A program made the position numbers and the translations under genes. Shown one piece after another: positions 38,051-48,327 of a DNA stretch of 64,000 nucleotides. Source of the DNA: Mycolicibacterium sarraceniae. Lineage in GTDB: Bacteria; Actinomycetota; Actinomycetes; Mycobacteriales; Mycobacteriaceae. How positions within the stretch are numbered: the first letter of the stretch is position 1; each line of letters begins with the position of its first letter. The stretch spans positions 558,001 through 622,000 of the forward strand of contig NZ_AP022595.1 of the NCBI RefSeq assembly GCF_010731875.1. Reading direction: 5' to 3'. The notes beneath the pieces were generated by a model, which ran no database searches, had not been told where the DNA came from, and worked only from the letters and a program-made list of their open reading frames with translations.

Positions 38051-39370
38051 CGCGGCCTCTCGTGCGAGTTCGGGGCCTGCGGGCAGCGCACGGAGGATCG
38101 GCCAGGGCGCGGCTGTCGGCGTCCCGGTCAAGCCCAACGCGGCTGCGGCTGCCGAATCGTGCACGGGGAAGCGCACTCCGGCGTCGGTGACGACGAACCG
38201 GGTTCCCGTGCTGGGATCGATGACGTCCAGGGTGCGCCCAGGGGGCAGCCGCACGCTGTCAATGCCGGGCCCGTCGCCGTCGGATCCGGCCGGGGTGAGC
38301 GCCTCCTGACTGTCCCCAGCTGACGGACCAACGGCAATGCCACTGCGGCCGGATTGCCAGGTCGCACAAATCTCTTCGCCCGCTGCGAGAAACGCCGGTG
38401 GCTCGGCTGGGTACGTCGCCACCGGCAGGACGTCGACGAGTGGGCTCCGCGTGATCAGCTCTGGGGGCACGTCGCGTATCCCGCCGGCAGCATCGGGATC
38501 AGCGAATCGGAGCAGGTCTACCGTCAGCCGGCCGACCCGCTGAAGGCCGTCGGTAAGCACGACGTAGTACTCGGACGCCTCGGTTCGGGCGACCCGTACG
38601 ACTGTCCCGACCCGGAAACCGGCAACTCCCGATGGTTGTCCCCTCCCTTCGATGCGGGGCGGACCGATTGCCGGCACTTCGGGAATCGCATTGAGAACGG
38701 TCGCAGAGATTCGCCGCACCGCACCGCTGCCGTCCAGGTTCAACGCCCGTGCCGTGGCGGGATCACCGGGGTCGATCATCGCGCGCTTACCGTCGTAGAG
38801 GAGGTAGACGGCCCCGTCCCCACCAGTCACGCTGACGACGGCGGCGGCCTGCGGGTCGAGTGCGGCGGGCGCCGAGCCGTCGCCGACGGCCACGGCGGTC
38901 CGCCCGCCCGACCCGTCGCAGACCGCCCACCGCAGGTCCGAGGACGCCGCCGTCGTCGCCAACGTCCTCGGCGCCCCGGGAATGCCCATCATCGGACCAT
39001 CGGGCAGACTCGCCAGTGCGGCTTCGTCAAGCACGTCCGGTGTCGCCGGCGATCCCAGGATCAGGTGAGCCGAGGCAAGGTTCGCCACCGGGCGCAGCCG
39101 GCCATCGACGCGAACGTACAGCGCACCGGACTGCCGCGACATCACCAGGGCGGTGGCGTCGGGTATCACTGCGGGCCGCGATGAGCCGAGGATCGCGTCG
39201 AGAGCCAGCATCCCGATCGCCACGGCGCAGCCTGCCAGCAGCGAGAGGTTCTGCGCGCGCAGAGGGTCATGCCGAAGCGGTACCGGCCGGCGCAAGACCG
39301 CATATTCCAGCCGCCGCTGCCAGAACCGCTGTGCACTCAGCTGAGCTCGAAGCGACGGGTGACCAGCCAT
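38015..39370 (-). CDS. eccB4: ESX-4 core component EccB4
   Basis: Bitopic component of the ESX-4 membrane complex, 451 residues. The cytosolic N-terminus carries SLRAQLSAQRFWQRRLEYAV, typical of EccB. One membrane helix follows at about residues 45-65 (LSLLAGCAVAIGMLALDAIL), then a large periplasmic domain (ALVMSRQSGALYVRVDGRLR, LASAHLILGSP, YYVVLTDGLQRVG). It ends with a C-terminal SSTGTRF-VVTDAGVRFPVHD type region. It converges on mycP4. Confidence 0.93.
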   Translation of the reverse strand: MAGHPSLRAQLSAQRFWQRRLEYAVLRRPVPLRHDPLRAQNLSLLAGCAVAIGMLALDAILGSSRPAVIPDATALVMSRQSGALYVRVDGRLRPVANLASAHLILGSPATPDVLDEAALASLPDGPMMGIPGAPRTLATTAASSDLRWAVCDGSGGRTAVAVGDGSAPAALDPQAAAVVSVTGGDGAVYLLYDGKRAMIDPGDPATARALNLDGSGAVRRISATVLNAIPEVPAIGPPRIEGRGQPSGVAGFRVGTVVRVARTEASEYYVVLTDGLQRVGRLTVDLLRFADPDAAGGIRDVPPELITRSPLVDVLPVATYPAEPPAFLAAGEEICATWQSGRSGIAVGPSAGDSQEALTPAGSDGDGPGIDSVRLPPGRTLDVIDPSTGTRFVVTDAGVRFPVHDSAAAAALGLTGTPTAAPWPILRALPAGPELAREAALVRRDILGPAP

Positions 39371-40060
39371 CCCGTGACGCTAGATCAATTGGCGACCAAG
39401 CGATTCCGCTCATCAACAGCCGTAGCTCTCGACCGATGGCGGCTACCGCGACGGTTCCCACACATACGGCACCAGGGAGCGCAGGAAGTCCAGGTCCGGG
39501 CCCTGTTGGGCATCGCCGTCACCGGCAGCCACAACTCCGGACGATCCTCGACCAGCACGGTGCCGCGACATATCCCGGGTTTGGCCTTCGTGGCAACCTG
39601 GACCGTGACGCCGACACCGCGTGCCTCAGATCACTCAGACCTGGTACACCGAGCGACCGCATTTCGGGCTTGTATGCCGAGCTCGGATTCGTCCGGTTCA
39701 TCCAGGGCGACCAGGCAATGCGCGACAGACGCCTTGGCGATGGTCGAGGACACCGGCGTTGCCACCAACAAGGCCGAGCTACTGCGGGCCCTTGCGCACA
39801 CCTACCACGATCCCGAAGCACGGTACGCCGGGCTGCAGAACGCTATCGAGGTGTCCCGTGAACAGCGGGCGGTGGTGTTCGAATTACGCTACGCTGCTGA
39901 CACTTTCACGCTCGTGGGCGAACCAGCGCGGACCGCGTTGGAGGAGGCGTTGAGCAAGATCGGCGCCGACGAGGACTGGCCCGAGCTCGCTCGTGCCCGG
40001 ACGCTACGAGAACGCCTTCGCGTTAGATTTCGCCGAATTCCTCAGCGCGGCAAGCGGTAA
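39371..40060 (+). pseudogene. Probable relic of a TPR-type regulator, frameshifted
   Basis: Between eccB4 and the CGNR gene the plus strand shows helical-repeat-like text in two frames: ISGLYAELGFVRFIQGDQAM, then ALAMVEDTGVATNKAELLRA, LAHTYHDPEARYAGLQNAIE, VSREQRAVVFELRYAADTF and ADEDWPELARARTLRERL. The pattern resembles the C-terminal TPR arrays of large AAA/LuxR or adenylate-cyclase-linked regulators. There is no start, no N-terminal domain, and at least one frameshift. In M. tuberculosis eccB4 is followed by cutinase genes, so this is inserted material. The assignment is weak. Confidence 0.4.
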
Positions 40061-40155
40061 GGATCTCACCCTGTCGGCGAGCCCGACACCATAGCCAGTG
40101 GCTCCGAAGACCATGATGTCGATGTCACGCCCCCGTGCGCGCATGCCCCGAAACG

Positions 40156-40719
40156 CTACCCCTCTTTCGAGCGGCGCTCCCGATAAGCGGCGACGTGCTG
40201 ACGATTACCGCAATTTCCGGTGTCGCAGAACATCCGCGAACGATTGCGCGACAGATCGATGAGCACCGCACCACAGTCCGCGGCCGCGCAGATCTTGAGC
40301 CTGCGCAGCTCGCCGGCGCGCACCAGATCGGCCAGCGACATCGCCATCTCGGCGCCCATCCGCTGAGCCAGCGGATCGTGGATGGACGCCAAGTGCAGGT
40401 GCCACTCGGGCATCTCAGGGTGACGGGTCAGCCAGGGTGACGCGCGCGTGTCAGACAGCAGCGCGTTGATCTGCCCGACGACGCGGGCCTCGTCCTCGGC
40501 GGCGGCCCAGATGCGGCCCAGCCGCCCGCGCAGCGCGTGCACGGCCGCCACTTCGGCGTCATCGTGATCGCGGCGCCCCGTCCAGCCGTAGCTGTTCAGG
40601 TAGGCGTCCAGAGCAGGCTGGTCGGCCAGCTGTTCACCGTCGACGCGATCACTGTTGACCAGTGCACACGCAGCCCGCAACGTGAGCTCCGTGTCATGAA
40701 CGAAAAGCATTTGACTCAT
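40156..40719 (-). CDS. CGNR zinc-finger transcriptional regulator
   Basis: A 187-residue protein of the ABATE/CGNR family. The N-terminal region reads MSQMLFVHDTELTLRAACAL. The C-terminal treble-clef zinc finger reads LRRLKICAAADCGAVLIDLS then RNRSRMFCDTGNCGNRQHVA, with four cysteines and the CGNR tetrad. ATG 40719 is used because GAGGG lies about 5 nt upstream; ATG 40710 (MLFVHDTE) is equally close to the family start. It is divergent from an EamA exporter across 64 bp. Three TCATGA palindromes overlap its start region, so autoregulation is plausible. Confidence 0.85.
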   Translation of the reverse strand: MSQMLFVHDTELTLRAACALVNSDRVDGEQLADQPALDAYLNSYGWTGRRDHDDAEVAAVHALRGRLGRIWAAAEDEARVVGQINALLSDTRASPWLTRHPEMPEWHLHLASIHDPLAQRMGAEMAMSLADLVRAGELRRLKICAAADCGAVLIDLSRNRSRMFCDTGNCGNRQHVAAYRERRSKEG

Positions 40720-40770
40720 GACCCCCTCGGGACCTAGTGTCATGACCAATCTTCATTTTACTCATTACAC
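40694..40770. promoter_or_regulatory. Phased TCATGA palindromes between CGNR regulator and EamA gene
   Basis: TCATGA occurs at 40694, 40716 and 40740, and TCATTA at 40762, with spacings of 22, 24 and 22 bp (about two helical turns). The last two also form a larger inverted repeat, GTGTCATGA (40737-40745) with TCATTACAC (40762-40770). The array covers the whole divergent promoter region and the start codon of the regulator. It is a candidate operator for the CGNR protein; this is inference from position and symmetry. Confidence 0.5.
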
Positions 40771-40783
40771 ACGAGGTGCCCCC

Positions 40784-41785
40784 ATGTCGACGACCGTTCG
40801 TAGCCAAGACCACTTTCGCCTTGGTCTGCTGTTCGCCGTCGGGTCGGCCTTCACGTTCGGGATGTCGGGCCCGTTCGCCAAGTCGCTGATGGAGGCCGGC
40901 TGGTCCCCGACCGCCGCCGTCACCGCGCGGCTGGCCGGCGGCGCACTGGTGATGGCGGTGTTCGCCACCATCGTCAAGCCCGACTGGGTTCGCGAAGCCC
41001 GCGCCCACGCCCGCACGGTGATCGCCTACGGGCTCGTCCCCATCGCCGGCGCGCAGCTCTGCTACTACAACGCCGTCTCACATCTGTCGATCGGCGTCGC
41101 GCTATTGCTCGAATACACCGCACCGATCCTGGTCGTCGGCTGGATCTGGGGCACCACCCGGTGTCGTCCGCGCACCATGACACTGGCCGGCGTCGCACTC
41201 GCGGTGGCCGGAATCATGTTGGTGCTCAATGTTTTTGCCGGTGCTCATATCAACGCGGTCGGCGTGGTCTGGGGTCTGGCCGCGGCGATCTGCGCGGCCT
41301 GCTACTTCATGATGTCCGACGAGGTGAGCGCCGACGGCAGCGGCCTGAACTCGGTCACCCTGGCCGCCGGTGGCCTGGTGGTCGGCGCGATCGCCGTCGG
41401 ACTGCTGGGCCTGACCGGCGTGATGCCGCTGACCTTCACCGCCAATAACGCCCACGTCGCAGGACTGACCGTGCCGTGGTGGGGTCCGGTGCTGGTTCTG
41501 GGCGTGGTGGCCACCGCGATCGCCTACACGCTGGGCATCAGCGGGGTGGCGCGGCTGCGGCCGAGCTTCGCGTCCCTGGTCGGCCTCGGCGAGGTGCTCT
41601 TCGCGGTACTGGCGGCGTGGGTCCTGCTTGGCGAGGCGGTCACCGTCACTCAAGCGGTCGGCGGCGTCGTGGTCCTGCTCGGGCTGGCCCTGGCCCGCCA
41701 GGGCGATCGCAGCGCCGCGGTTACGGCCGCGACCTGGCCCGACGCCGGACCACTAGAGGAAGCCACCAGCCCCGCCCGGGCGTGA
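40784..41785 (+). CDS. EamA/DMT-family small-molecule exporter
   Basis: A 333-residue inner-membrane transporter of the drug/metabolite family, with about ten hydrophobic helices in two EamA repeats. Segments include FRLGLLFAVGSAFTFGMSGP, ATIVKPDWVREA, GVALLLEYTAPILVVGWIWG and PSFASLVGLGEVLFAVLAAW. The second repeat carries the usual EamA Pro/Glu pattern. ATG 40784 (MSTTVRSQDHFRLG) lies behind ACGAGGTG. The divergent CGNR regulator probably controls it. Substrate unknown; this family exports amino acids and related metabolites. Confidence 0.9.
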   Translation: MSTTVRSQDHFRLGLLFAVGSAFTFGMSGPFAKSLMEAGWSPTAAVTARLAGGALVMAVFATIVKPDWVREARAHARTVIAYGLVPIAGAQLCYYNAVSHLSIGVALLLEYTAPILVVGWIWGTTRCRPRTMTLAGVALAVAGIMLVLNVFAGAHINAVGVVWGLAAAICAACYFMMSDEVSADGSGLNSVTLAAGGLVVGAIAVGLLGLTGVMPLTFTANNAHVAGLTVPWWGPVLVLGVVATAIAYTLGISGVARLRPSFASLVGLGEVLFAVLAAWVLLGEAVTVTQAVGGVVVLLGLALARQGDRSAAVTAATWPDAGPLEEATSPARA

Positions 41786-41844
41786 CGCGCCACGCGGAGC
41801 AAACGTCGGGAGTTCAACACGCCTCCCATCGGTAACATCCCTAT

Positions 41845-42501
41845 GTGACTTCCACCTCTGCGTCGCAGCGTTTTCTGCTGGCCTTAGCGGCCGCCGTCCT
41901 TGCCGGCATGACCATGCTGGTCAGCCCCGCCACGCTGCCGACCGCAGCAGCCGCCTGCAACGACATCCAGGTGGTGTTCGCCCGGGGCACCGACGAGCCG
42001 CCGGGCATCGGCCGGGTCGGGCAGGCGTTCGTCAACGCCCTGCGCCCCAAGATCGGCAACCGCTCGCTGGGCGTATACGCCGTGGACTACCCGGCAAGCT
42101 ATGACTTCCTGGCCGCCGCCGATGGCGCCAACGACGCCAGCGCGTTCATCCAGGGCGTGGTCAACGATTGCCCCAACACCAGACTGGTGCTCGGCGGCTA
42201 CTCGCAGGGCGCGGCCGTCATCGACATCATCGCCGCGGTCCCCTTCCCCGCGATCGGGTTCAACAACCCGATGCCGCCCAATGTCCCCGACCACGTCGCA
42301 GCGATCGCGGTCTTCGGTAACCCGACCGCCAAGGTCGGCCTGCCGCTGACCACCAGCACCGTGTACGGCGGCCGGTCCATCGATCTGTGCAACGTCGGTG
42401 ACCCAGTCTGCACCAGCGGCGACGATGTCGCGGCCCACCGTGCGTACGGCAGTGACGGGTCCGCGAATCAGGCGGCATCGTTCGTCGCGGGCCTGCTGTA
42501 G
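41845..42501 (+). CDS. Secreted cutinase-family esterase (cutinase cluster gene 1)
   Basis: A 218-residue secreted serine esterase. From GTG 41845, a Sec signal (FLLALAAAVLAGMTMLVSPA) precedes the mature domain CNDIQVVFARGTDEPPGIGR. The nucleophile elbow is LVLGGYSQGAAVIDIIAAVP, and SIDLCNVGDPVCTSGDDVA gives the Asp, two paired cysteines and a downstream His (AAHRAYG). All catalytic parts are present. It is the first of four tandem paralogues at the position of cut3/cut4 in M. tuberculosis, next to ESX-4. Confidence 0.92.
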   Translation: MTSTSASQRFLLALAAAVLAGMTMLVSPATLPTAAAACNDIQVVFARGTDEPPGIGRVGQAFVNALRPKIGNRSLGVYAVDYPASYDFLAAADGANDASAFIQGVVNDCPNTRLVLGGYSQGAAVIDIIAAVPFPAIGFNNPMPPNVPDHVAAIAVFGNPTAKVGLPLTTSTVYGGRSIDLCNVGDPVCTSGDDVAAHRAYGSDGSANQAASFVAGLL

Positions 42502-42548
42502 GTTCGCGACGGTTTGGGCATGTCAGGCCCGTATGTGACTATTGGCCT

Positions 42549-43262
42549 GTGCTCGCGACCAAGGAAGTCTTCAACGCCATGGTCACCCCGGCCATGACAC
42601 CGGCCCGTATTTTCGGAGTTGCCGCCGCAGCTGTCGTCACTGCGACACTTGCGCTCCTGACCCCGACGACCGCGGCTCCCGCTGCCGATGCCGAGCGGTG
42701 CCCCGACGTCGAGGTCGTATTTGCTCGCGGCACCAGTGAGCCGGCCGGCATCGGTCGCGTCGGCCAGGCTCTCGTTGACAACCTGCAGGCCCAGCTCGGT
42801 GGCCGCACGGTCGGCGCCTACGCGGTGAACTACCCGGCCAGCTACGACTTCCTCGGCGCCGCCGACGGCGCCACCGACGCCACCAACCACATCGCGGCCA
42901 CCGCCGCCGCGTGCCCGTCGACGCGTTTCGTCCTCGGCGGTTACTCGCAGGGTGCCGCGGTGGTCGACATGCTGGTCGGGATACCGCCGTTGGGCAACAA
43001 GGTGGGCGAGGTCGGCTCCGCCCCGCCGCTGCCGGGGAACCTGGCCAACAAGGTCGCCGGGCTCGCTGTGTTCGGGAACCCGTCCACCAAGTTCAGCATC
43101 CCGATCACCTCGGCCGGCGGGGCGTACGCCGGTAAGGGCATCGACCTGTGCAATGACGGTGACCCGATCTGCTCACCTGGCCGCAATCCGTTCGCGCACA
43201 CCGATTACGAGACCGGTCCCGGGCCCGCGCAGGCCGCCGGGTTCCTCGCGGGCATCCTCTAG
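42549..43262 (+). CDS. Secreted cutinase-family esterase (cutinase cluster gene 2)
   Basis: A 237-residue paralogue of the preceding gene, from GTG 42549 (an ATG at 42579 is an alternative). Signal-like stretch FGVAAAAVVTATLALLTPTT, then ERCPDVEVVFARGTSEPAGI. The nucleophile is in FVLGGYSQGAAVVDMLVG, and IDLCNDGDPICSPGRNPFAH holds Asp, Cys pair and His. An insertion relative to copy 1 (PPLGNKVGEVGSAPPLPGNL) lies after the elbow. Catalytically complete by inspection. Confidence 0.92.
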   Translation: MLATKEVFNAMVTPAMTPARIFGVAAAAVVTATLALLTPTTAAPAADAERCPDVEVVFARGTSEPAGIGRVGQALVDNLQAQLGGRTVGAYAVNYPASYDFLGAADGATDATNHIAATAAACPSTRFVLGGYSQGAAVVDMLVGIPPLGNKVGEVGSAPPLPGNLANKVAGLAVFGNPSTKFSIPITSAGGAYAGKGIDLCNDGDPICSPGRNPFAHTDYETGPGPAQAAGFLAGIL

Positions 43263-43305
43263 CCCACGTTTATTTGCTGCCAGCGCCCTCACAGCCTCGT
43301 CTACC

Positions 43306-43971
43306 ATGGCTGGCATGCGCGTCACAGCGGTGCTAAGCAGTGTGGCAGCGATCCTGTCCGTGGCCGCGTCCATCGGGCCGACGGCGGTGGCGACCGCCGC
43401 GGACTGCCCGGACGTCGAGGTGATCTTCGCCCGCGGCCGTTTCGAACCCCCGGGCATCGGCCGGATCGGAGATGCGTACGTCGGTGCGCTACGCGCCAAA
43501 ACCCCCAGAAGCGTCGGGGTCTATGGGGTCAACTACATCGCTGACTGGGATATCGCGGCGGGCGCCAACGACATGAGCAGGCACCTGCAGTACCTGGCGT
43601 CCAACTGCCCGAACACCCGGCTGGTGCCCGGTGGGTATTCACTGGGTGCCGCAGTGACCGATGTCGTTTTGGGTGCCACCGAATCCCAATTCGGCTTCAC
43701 CAACCCGCTGCCCGCTTCGGTCGCCCCACATGTCGCGGCGGTGGCGGTTTTCGGCAACGGCACCCGCAGCATCTTCGGGCCGGTGTCGGCGACCAATAAC
43801 CCGCTCTACGGCCCCAAGACGATCGACCAGTGCAACGTAGACGACCCCATCTGCAACGGCATCGATCCCAGCACCTTCGTGGGCAACTGGTCCTCGCATC
43901 TGCAGGACGCCTACATCGATTCCGGCCTGGTCGATCAGGCCGCCCAATTCACTGCGGACAGGCTCCAATGA
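43306..43971 (+). CDS. Cutinase-family protein with GYSLGA elbow (cutinase cluster gene 3)
   Basis: A 221-residue secreted paralogue from ATG 43306 (MAGMRVTAVLSSVAAILSVA). The mature start is [20 protein letters not shown]. The elbow reads [19 protein letters not shown], with Leu where cutinases have Gln after the nucleophile Ser. The end reads IDQCNVDDPICNGIDPSTFV followed by NWSSHLQDAYIDSGLVDQAA. Ser, Asp and a candidate His are present, but the oxyanion-side Gln, the Gly-Thr of the ARGT motif (here ARGRFEP) and the C-terminal region differ from copies 1 and 2. Activity may be changed. Its stop overlaps the next gene's ATG. Confidence 0.88.
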   Translation: MAGMRVTAVLSSVAAILSVAASIGPTAVATAADCPDVEVIFARGRFEPPGIGRIGDAYVGALRAKTPRSVGVYGVNYIADWDIAAGANDMSRHLQYLASNCPNTRLVPGGYSLGAAVTDVVLGATESQFGFTNPLPASVAPHVAAVAVFGNGTRSIFGPVSATNNPLYGPKTIDQCNVDDPICNGIDPSTFVGNWSSHLQDAYIDSGLVDQAAQFTADRLQ

Positions 43972-44642
43972 CGCACATCCCAAAGACGGCCGCCAGCACG
44001 GTCGCCACAATCGTTGCGGCACTTGCGATGTGGGTCACTCCCTTCGCGCTGCCGGATGCGGTGCCGACAGCGAGTGCCGCGCCGTGTCCCGCGATCGAAG
44101 TCATTTTTGCGCGCGGGCGCCTCGAATCCCCCGGCACCGGCGTCATCGGCCAGGCCTTCGTCAGCGCACTGCGCTCACGGGTGCACCAGAACATCGGCGT
44201 CTACGCGGTGAACTATCCCGCCGACAACCAGGTGGACATCGGCGCCAATGACATCAGTAACCGCATCGCCTACAACATGACCAACTGCCCGAATACCCGT
44301 CTGGTCCTTGGCGGTTACTCGCTCGGCGCGGCGGCCACCGATATGGTGCTGGCAGTGCCCATCCCGATCATGGGCTTCAAGAATCCGATGCCCGCCGGCG
44401 CCGACAGCCATATCGCGGCAGTTGCCCTGTTCGGCAACGGAACCCAGTGGCTGGGGCCGATCACGAATTTCAGTCCCGCATTCCAGGACCGAACTATCGA
44501 GCTGTGCCACGGCGCCGATCCGATCTGCAACCCAGCCGACCCGGACACCTGGGAGGCCAACTGGCCCGATCACCTCGCTGCCGCCTACCAGAAGGCCGGG
44601 ATGATCAATCAGGCGGCCGATTTCGTGGCAACCAAGCTCTAA
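43968..44642 (+). CDS. Cutinase-family protein with GYSLGA elbow (cutinase cluster gene 4)
   Basis: A 224-residue paralogue, coupled to copy 3 by an ATGA overlap. Signal segment [20 protein letters not shown], then [20 protein letters not shown]. The elbow is [20 protein letters not shown], again Leu instead of Gln. The C-terminus [20 protein letters not shown] and [20 protein letters not shown] is close to copy 3. Copies 3 and 4 form a subfamily separate from 1 and 2. The 3' end overlaps convergent truA by 4 nt. Confidence 0.88.
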   Translation: MTHIPKTAASTVATIVAALAMWVTPFALPDAVPTASAAPCPAIEVIFARGRLESPGTGVIGQAFVSALRSRVHQNIGVYAVNYPADNQVDIGANDISNRIAYNMTNCPNTRLVLGGYSLGAAATDMVLAVPIPIMGFKNPMPAGADSHIAAVALFGNGTQWLGPITNFSPAFQDRTIELCHGADPICNPADPDTWEANWPDHLAAAYQKAGMINQAADFVATKL

Positions 44643-45520
44643 GTTTTGGGTAGCGTCCGCAGGTCGCGGGTGACACCGATGCGCGCGGCCAACTGGTCGT
44701 CGGGCGGATAGTCCACGCCGGTCAGCGTCAGGCCGCGGGCCGGTGCGGCGGCGAAATCACTGGAGCGCGCCTGCGCACTCAACAACGTTGCGCACCAAGA
44801 TGGTTCGCGCCGCCCCTCTCCCACCGCCAACAACGCGCCGACCAGCGAGCGCACCATCGACCAGCAGAATGCATCCGCGCTGACGTACGCGGTCACCAGA
44901 TCGTCCTCGCGTACCCACTCCAGGCACTGAAGATCGCGAATTGTCGTCGCACCGGGCCGATGCCGGCAGAACGCGGCAAAATCGTTCAGCCCCAACAAGT
45001 GCCGAGATCCCTCGACCATGGCGTCAACGTCCAGCGGCTTGGCCCACGGTGTCACATAGCGCGCGAGCTGAGGCTCGACGCCGCAGGGCGCCAGCGAAAG
45101 CCGGTACGCGTAGTGCCGGCGCAGCGCCGAGAATCGGGCATCGAACCCGTCCGGCGCACGGACGATCTCACGCACCCGGACATCCTCGGGCAAGAAGCGG
45201 GCCAGTCGACGCACCAGCGGGAGGAATTCGGGTTCGCCAGAGCGGGCGTACCGAGGGTAGGCGTGGACCAGGGCATCGGCCGGGATGTCGAGGTGGGCGA
45301 CTTGGCCAGTGGCGTGCACACCGGTGTCGGTTCGTCCGGCGCCGTACACCCGCACCGGCGTCCGGAACACCGTGGACAAGGACTCCTCGAGAACACCCGC
45401 GACGGTGCGGAACCCCTCCTGCGCCGCCCAACCGGTGAATTCGGTTCCGTCGTAAGCGATATCGAGCCGAAGACGAACCTGCCCGCCACCGGAATCGGTG
45501 ACGGGCAGGTTCGTATTCAC
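44639..45520 (-). CDS. truA: tRNA pseudouridine synthase A
   Basis: Modifies U38-U40 of the anticodon stem to pseudouridine. The 293-residue protein begins with an extension, then [20 protein letters not shown]. The catalytic Asp lies in [20 protein letters not shown], and [11 protein letters not shown] and [13 protein letters not shown] [20 protein letters not shown] follow. It lies 4 bp after rplQ at the end of the alpha operon, the usual position in actinobacteria. Confidence 0.96.
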   Translation of the reverse strand: MNTNLPVTDSGGGQVRLRLDIAYDGTEFTGWAAQEGFRTVAGVLEESLSTVFRTPVRVYGAGRTDTGVHATGQVAHLDIPADALVHAYPRYARSGEPEFLPLVRRLARFLPEDVRVREIVRAPDGFDARFSALRRHYAYRLSLAPCGVEPQLARYVTPWAKPLDVDAMVEGSRHLLGLNDFAAFCRHRPGATTIRDLQCLEWVREDDLVTAYVSADAFCWSMVRSLVGALLAVGEGRREPSWCATLLSAQARSSDFAAAPARGLTLTGVDYPPDDQLAARIGVTRDLRTLPKT

Positions 45521-45524
45521 AGCT

Positions 45525-46091
45525 TTACTTGTCAGCGTCCGAATCCTCGGCGGATTCTTCGGCCTTCTCCTCGGCGACCTCTTCGGCAGCCTCGGCGGTC
45601 TGGGCGTCCGCGATTCCGGCGTCCTCGGCCTCGGCGATCGGCTCTTCAGCCGGAGCCTCTTCGACCACGGCGGGTGCCGGAGCGGCCTTGGCAGCCGAGC
45701 TCTTGCGAGCGCGGTTGGCTTCCGAGGTCACGGTCTTCTCCCGCACCAGCTCGATGACCGCCATCGGGGCGTTGTCGCCCTTACGCGCCTCGACCTTGAT
45801 GATGCGGGTGTAGCCGCCCTCGCGATCGGCGAAGAACGGTCCGATCTCGGCGAACAAGGCATGCACGATGTCCTTGTCACGGATCTTCTTCATGACCTCA
45901 CGCCGATTGTGCAGTTCACCCTTTTTGGCATGGGTGATCAGCTTCTCGGCGTACGGACGCAGCGCCCGTGCCTTCGGCTCGGTCGTCTTGATGCGGCCGT
46001 GCTCGAACAGCGACGTGGCCAGGTTGGCCAGAATCGCCTTCTGGTGGGAGGACGAACCGCCGAGGCGGGCACCCTTAGTGGGTTTGGGCAT
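45525..46091 (-). CDS. rplQ: 50S ribosomal protein L17
   Basis: A 188-residue L17. The core is about 115 residues ([60 protein letters not shown]). The C-terminal tail of about 70 residues is Ala/Glu-rich and acidic, common in mycobacterial L17. It lies between rpoA and truA. The core binds the 50S exit-tunnel region; the tail function is unknown. Confidence 0.97.
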   Translation of the reverse strand: MPKPTKGARLGGSSSHQKAILANLATSLFEHGRIKTTEPKARALRPYAEKLITHAKKGELHNRREVMKKIRDKDIVHALFAEIGPFFADREGGYTRIIKVEARKGDNAPMAVIELVREKTVTSEANRARKSSAAKAAPAPAVVEEAPAEEPIAEAEDAGIADAQTAEAAEEVAEEKAEESAEDSDADK

Positions 46092-46151
46092 TGCGACTAT
46101 CTCCTAAATGGGGCCGACCCCCGTATCAGGTAGGGCCGGGACGGGTTGTTC

Positions 46152-47246
<1,095 letters not shown>

Positions 47247-47285
47247 TCAAGTGATCCGCGCAACGGTTGCTCCGCGGACGTCTTC

Positions 47286-47891
47286 TTACTTCGAGTAGAA
47301 CTCGACGATGAGCTGCTCGGCCAGCGGCACCTGGATCTGCGCGCGCTCGGGCAGCTGGTGCACGAGGATCCGCTGACGCTCTCCCACGACCTGCAACCAG
47401 GACGGGATCGGGCGGTCACCGGCGGTCTGCCGGGACAGCTCGAACGGGAAGGTGTTCAGCGACCTCTCTTTGATGTCGATGATGTCGTACTGCGACACCC
47501 GGTAGCTCGGGATGTTCACCTTGACACCGTTGACGGTGAAGTGGCCGTGGCTGACGAGCTGGCGAGCTGCCCGGCGGGTACGCGCCAAACCGGCGCGGTA
47601 CACGACGTTGTCCAGGCGGGTCTCCAGGATCTGCAGCAGGTTCTCGCCAGTCTTGCCCGAGGAACGGTTCGCCTCTTCGTAGTACCTGCGGAACTGCTTC
47701 TCCAGCACGCCGTAGGTGAAGCGAGCCTTCTGCTTCTCCTGCAGCTGCTGGCGGTATTCGCTCTCCTTGATCCGCGCGCGGCCGTGCTGGCCGGGCGGGT
47801 AGGGGCGCTTCTCGAACGACTGATCGCCGCCAACCAGGTCGACGCCAAGACGGCGCGACTTGCGGGTTGCGGGTCCGGTATAACGAGCCAT
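47286..47891 (-). CDS. rpsD: 30S ribosomal protein S4
   Basis: A primary 16S rRNA-binding protein of 201 residues. It begins MARYTGPATRKSRRLGVDLV and contains KARFTYGVLEKQFRRYYEEA, VYRAGLARTRRAARQLVSHG and the S4 RNA-binding fold HFTVNGVKVNIPSYRVSQYD. It ends QVPLAEQLIVEFYSK. This is the zinc-free form, as the N-terminus lacks a Cys cluster. It lies 13 bp downstream of rpsK. Confidence 0.98.
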   Translation of the reverse strand: MARYTGPATRKSRRLGVDLVGGDQSFEKRPYPPGQHGRARIKESEYRQQLQEKQKARFTYGVLEKQFRRYYEEANRSSGKTGENLLQILETRLDNVVYRAGLARTRRAARQLVSHGHFTVNGVKVNIPSYRVSQYDIIDIKERSLNTFPFELSRQTAGDRPIPSWLQVVGERQRILVHQLPERAQIQVPLAEQLIVEFYSK

Positions 47892-47904
47892 TTTCTAGTC
47901 CTCC

Positions 47905-48321
47905 CTAGACCCGGCGCCGCTTGGGCGGACGGCAGCCGTTGTGCGGCTGCGGTGTGACATCGGAAATCGCGCCAACCTCGAGGCCAGCGGCCTGGAGCGA
48001 ACGGATGGCGGTCTCACGGCCCGAACCCGGGCCCTTGACGAACACGTCGACCTTCTTGACGCCGTGCTCCTGCGCCTTGCGGGCAGCGTTCTCGGCAGCC
48101 AGCTGAGCGGCGAACGGGGTCGACTTACGCGATCCCTTGAAGCCGACGTGACCCGACGACGCCCAGGCAATGACATTGCCCTGCGGATCGGTGATCGAGA
48201 CGATCGTGTTGTTGAAGGTGCTCTTGATATGCGCGGCACCGTGCGGGACGTTCTTCTTTTCCCGGCGACGGGTCTTCTGCCCCTTCTTGGGTGCAGCGCC
48301 GCCCTTCTTTGCTTGTGCCAT
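47905..48321 (-). CDS. rpsK: 30S ribosomal protein S11
   Basis: A 138-residue 30S platform protein. It has a Lys-rich start ([20 protein letters not shown]), then [40 protein letters not shown] and [20 protein letters not shown], and ends [16 protein letters not shown]. It is 6 bp downstream of rpsM. Confidence 0.98.
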   Translation of the reverse strand: MAQAKKGGAAPKKGQKTRRREKKNVPHGAAHIKSTFNNTIVSITDPQGNVIAWASSGHVGFKGSRKSTPFAAQLAAENAARKAQEHGVKKVDVFVKGPGSGRETAIRSLQAAGLEVGAISDVTPQPHNGCRPPKRRRV

Positions 48322-48327
48322 CCGGGG

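Noticed and set aside
38860..39861. Long plus-strand frame opposite eccB4
   Set aside because: Its first half is antisense to eccB4. Only the part after 39371 was kept, as a weak relic.
45525..46091. Acidic tail of L17 as a fusion
   Set aside because: Long Ala/Glu tails on L17 are common in mycobacteria.
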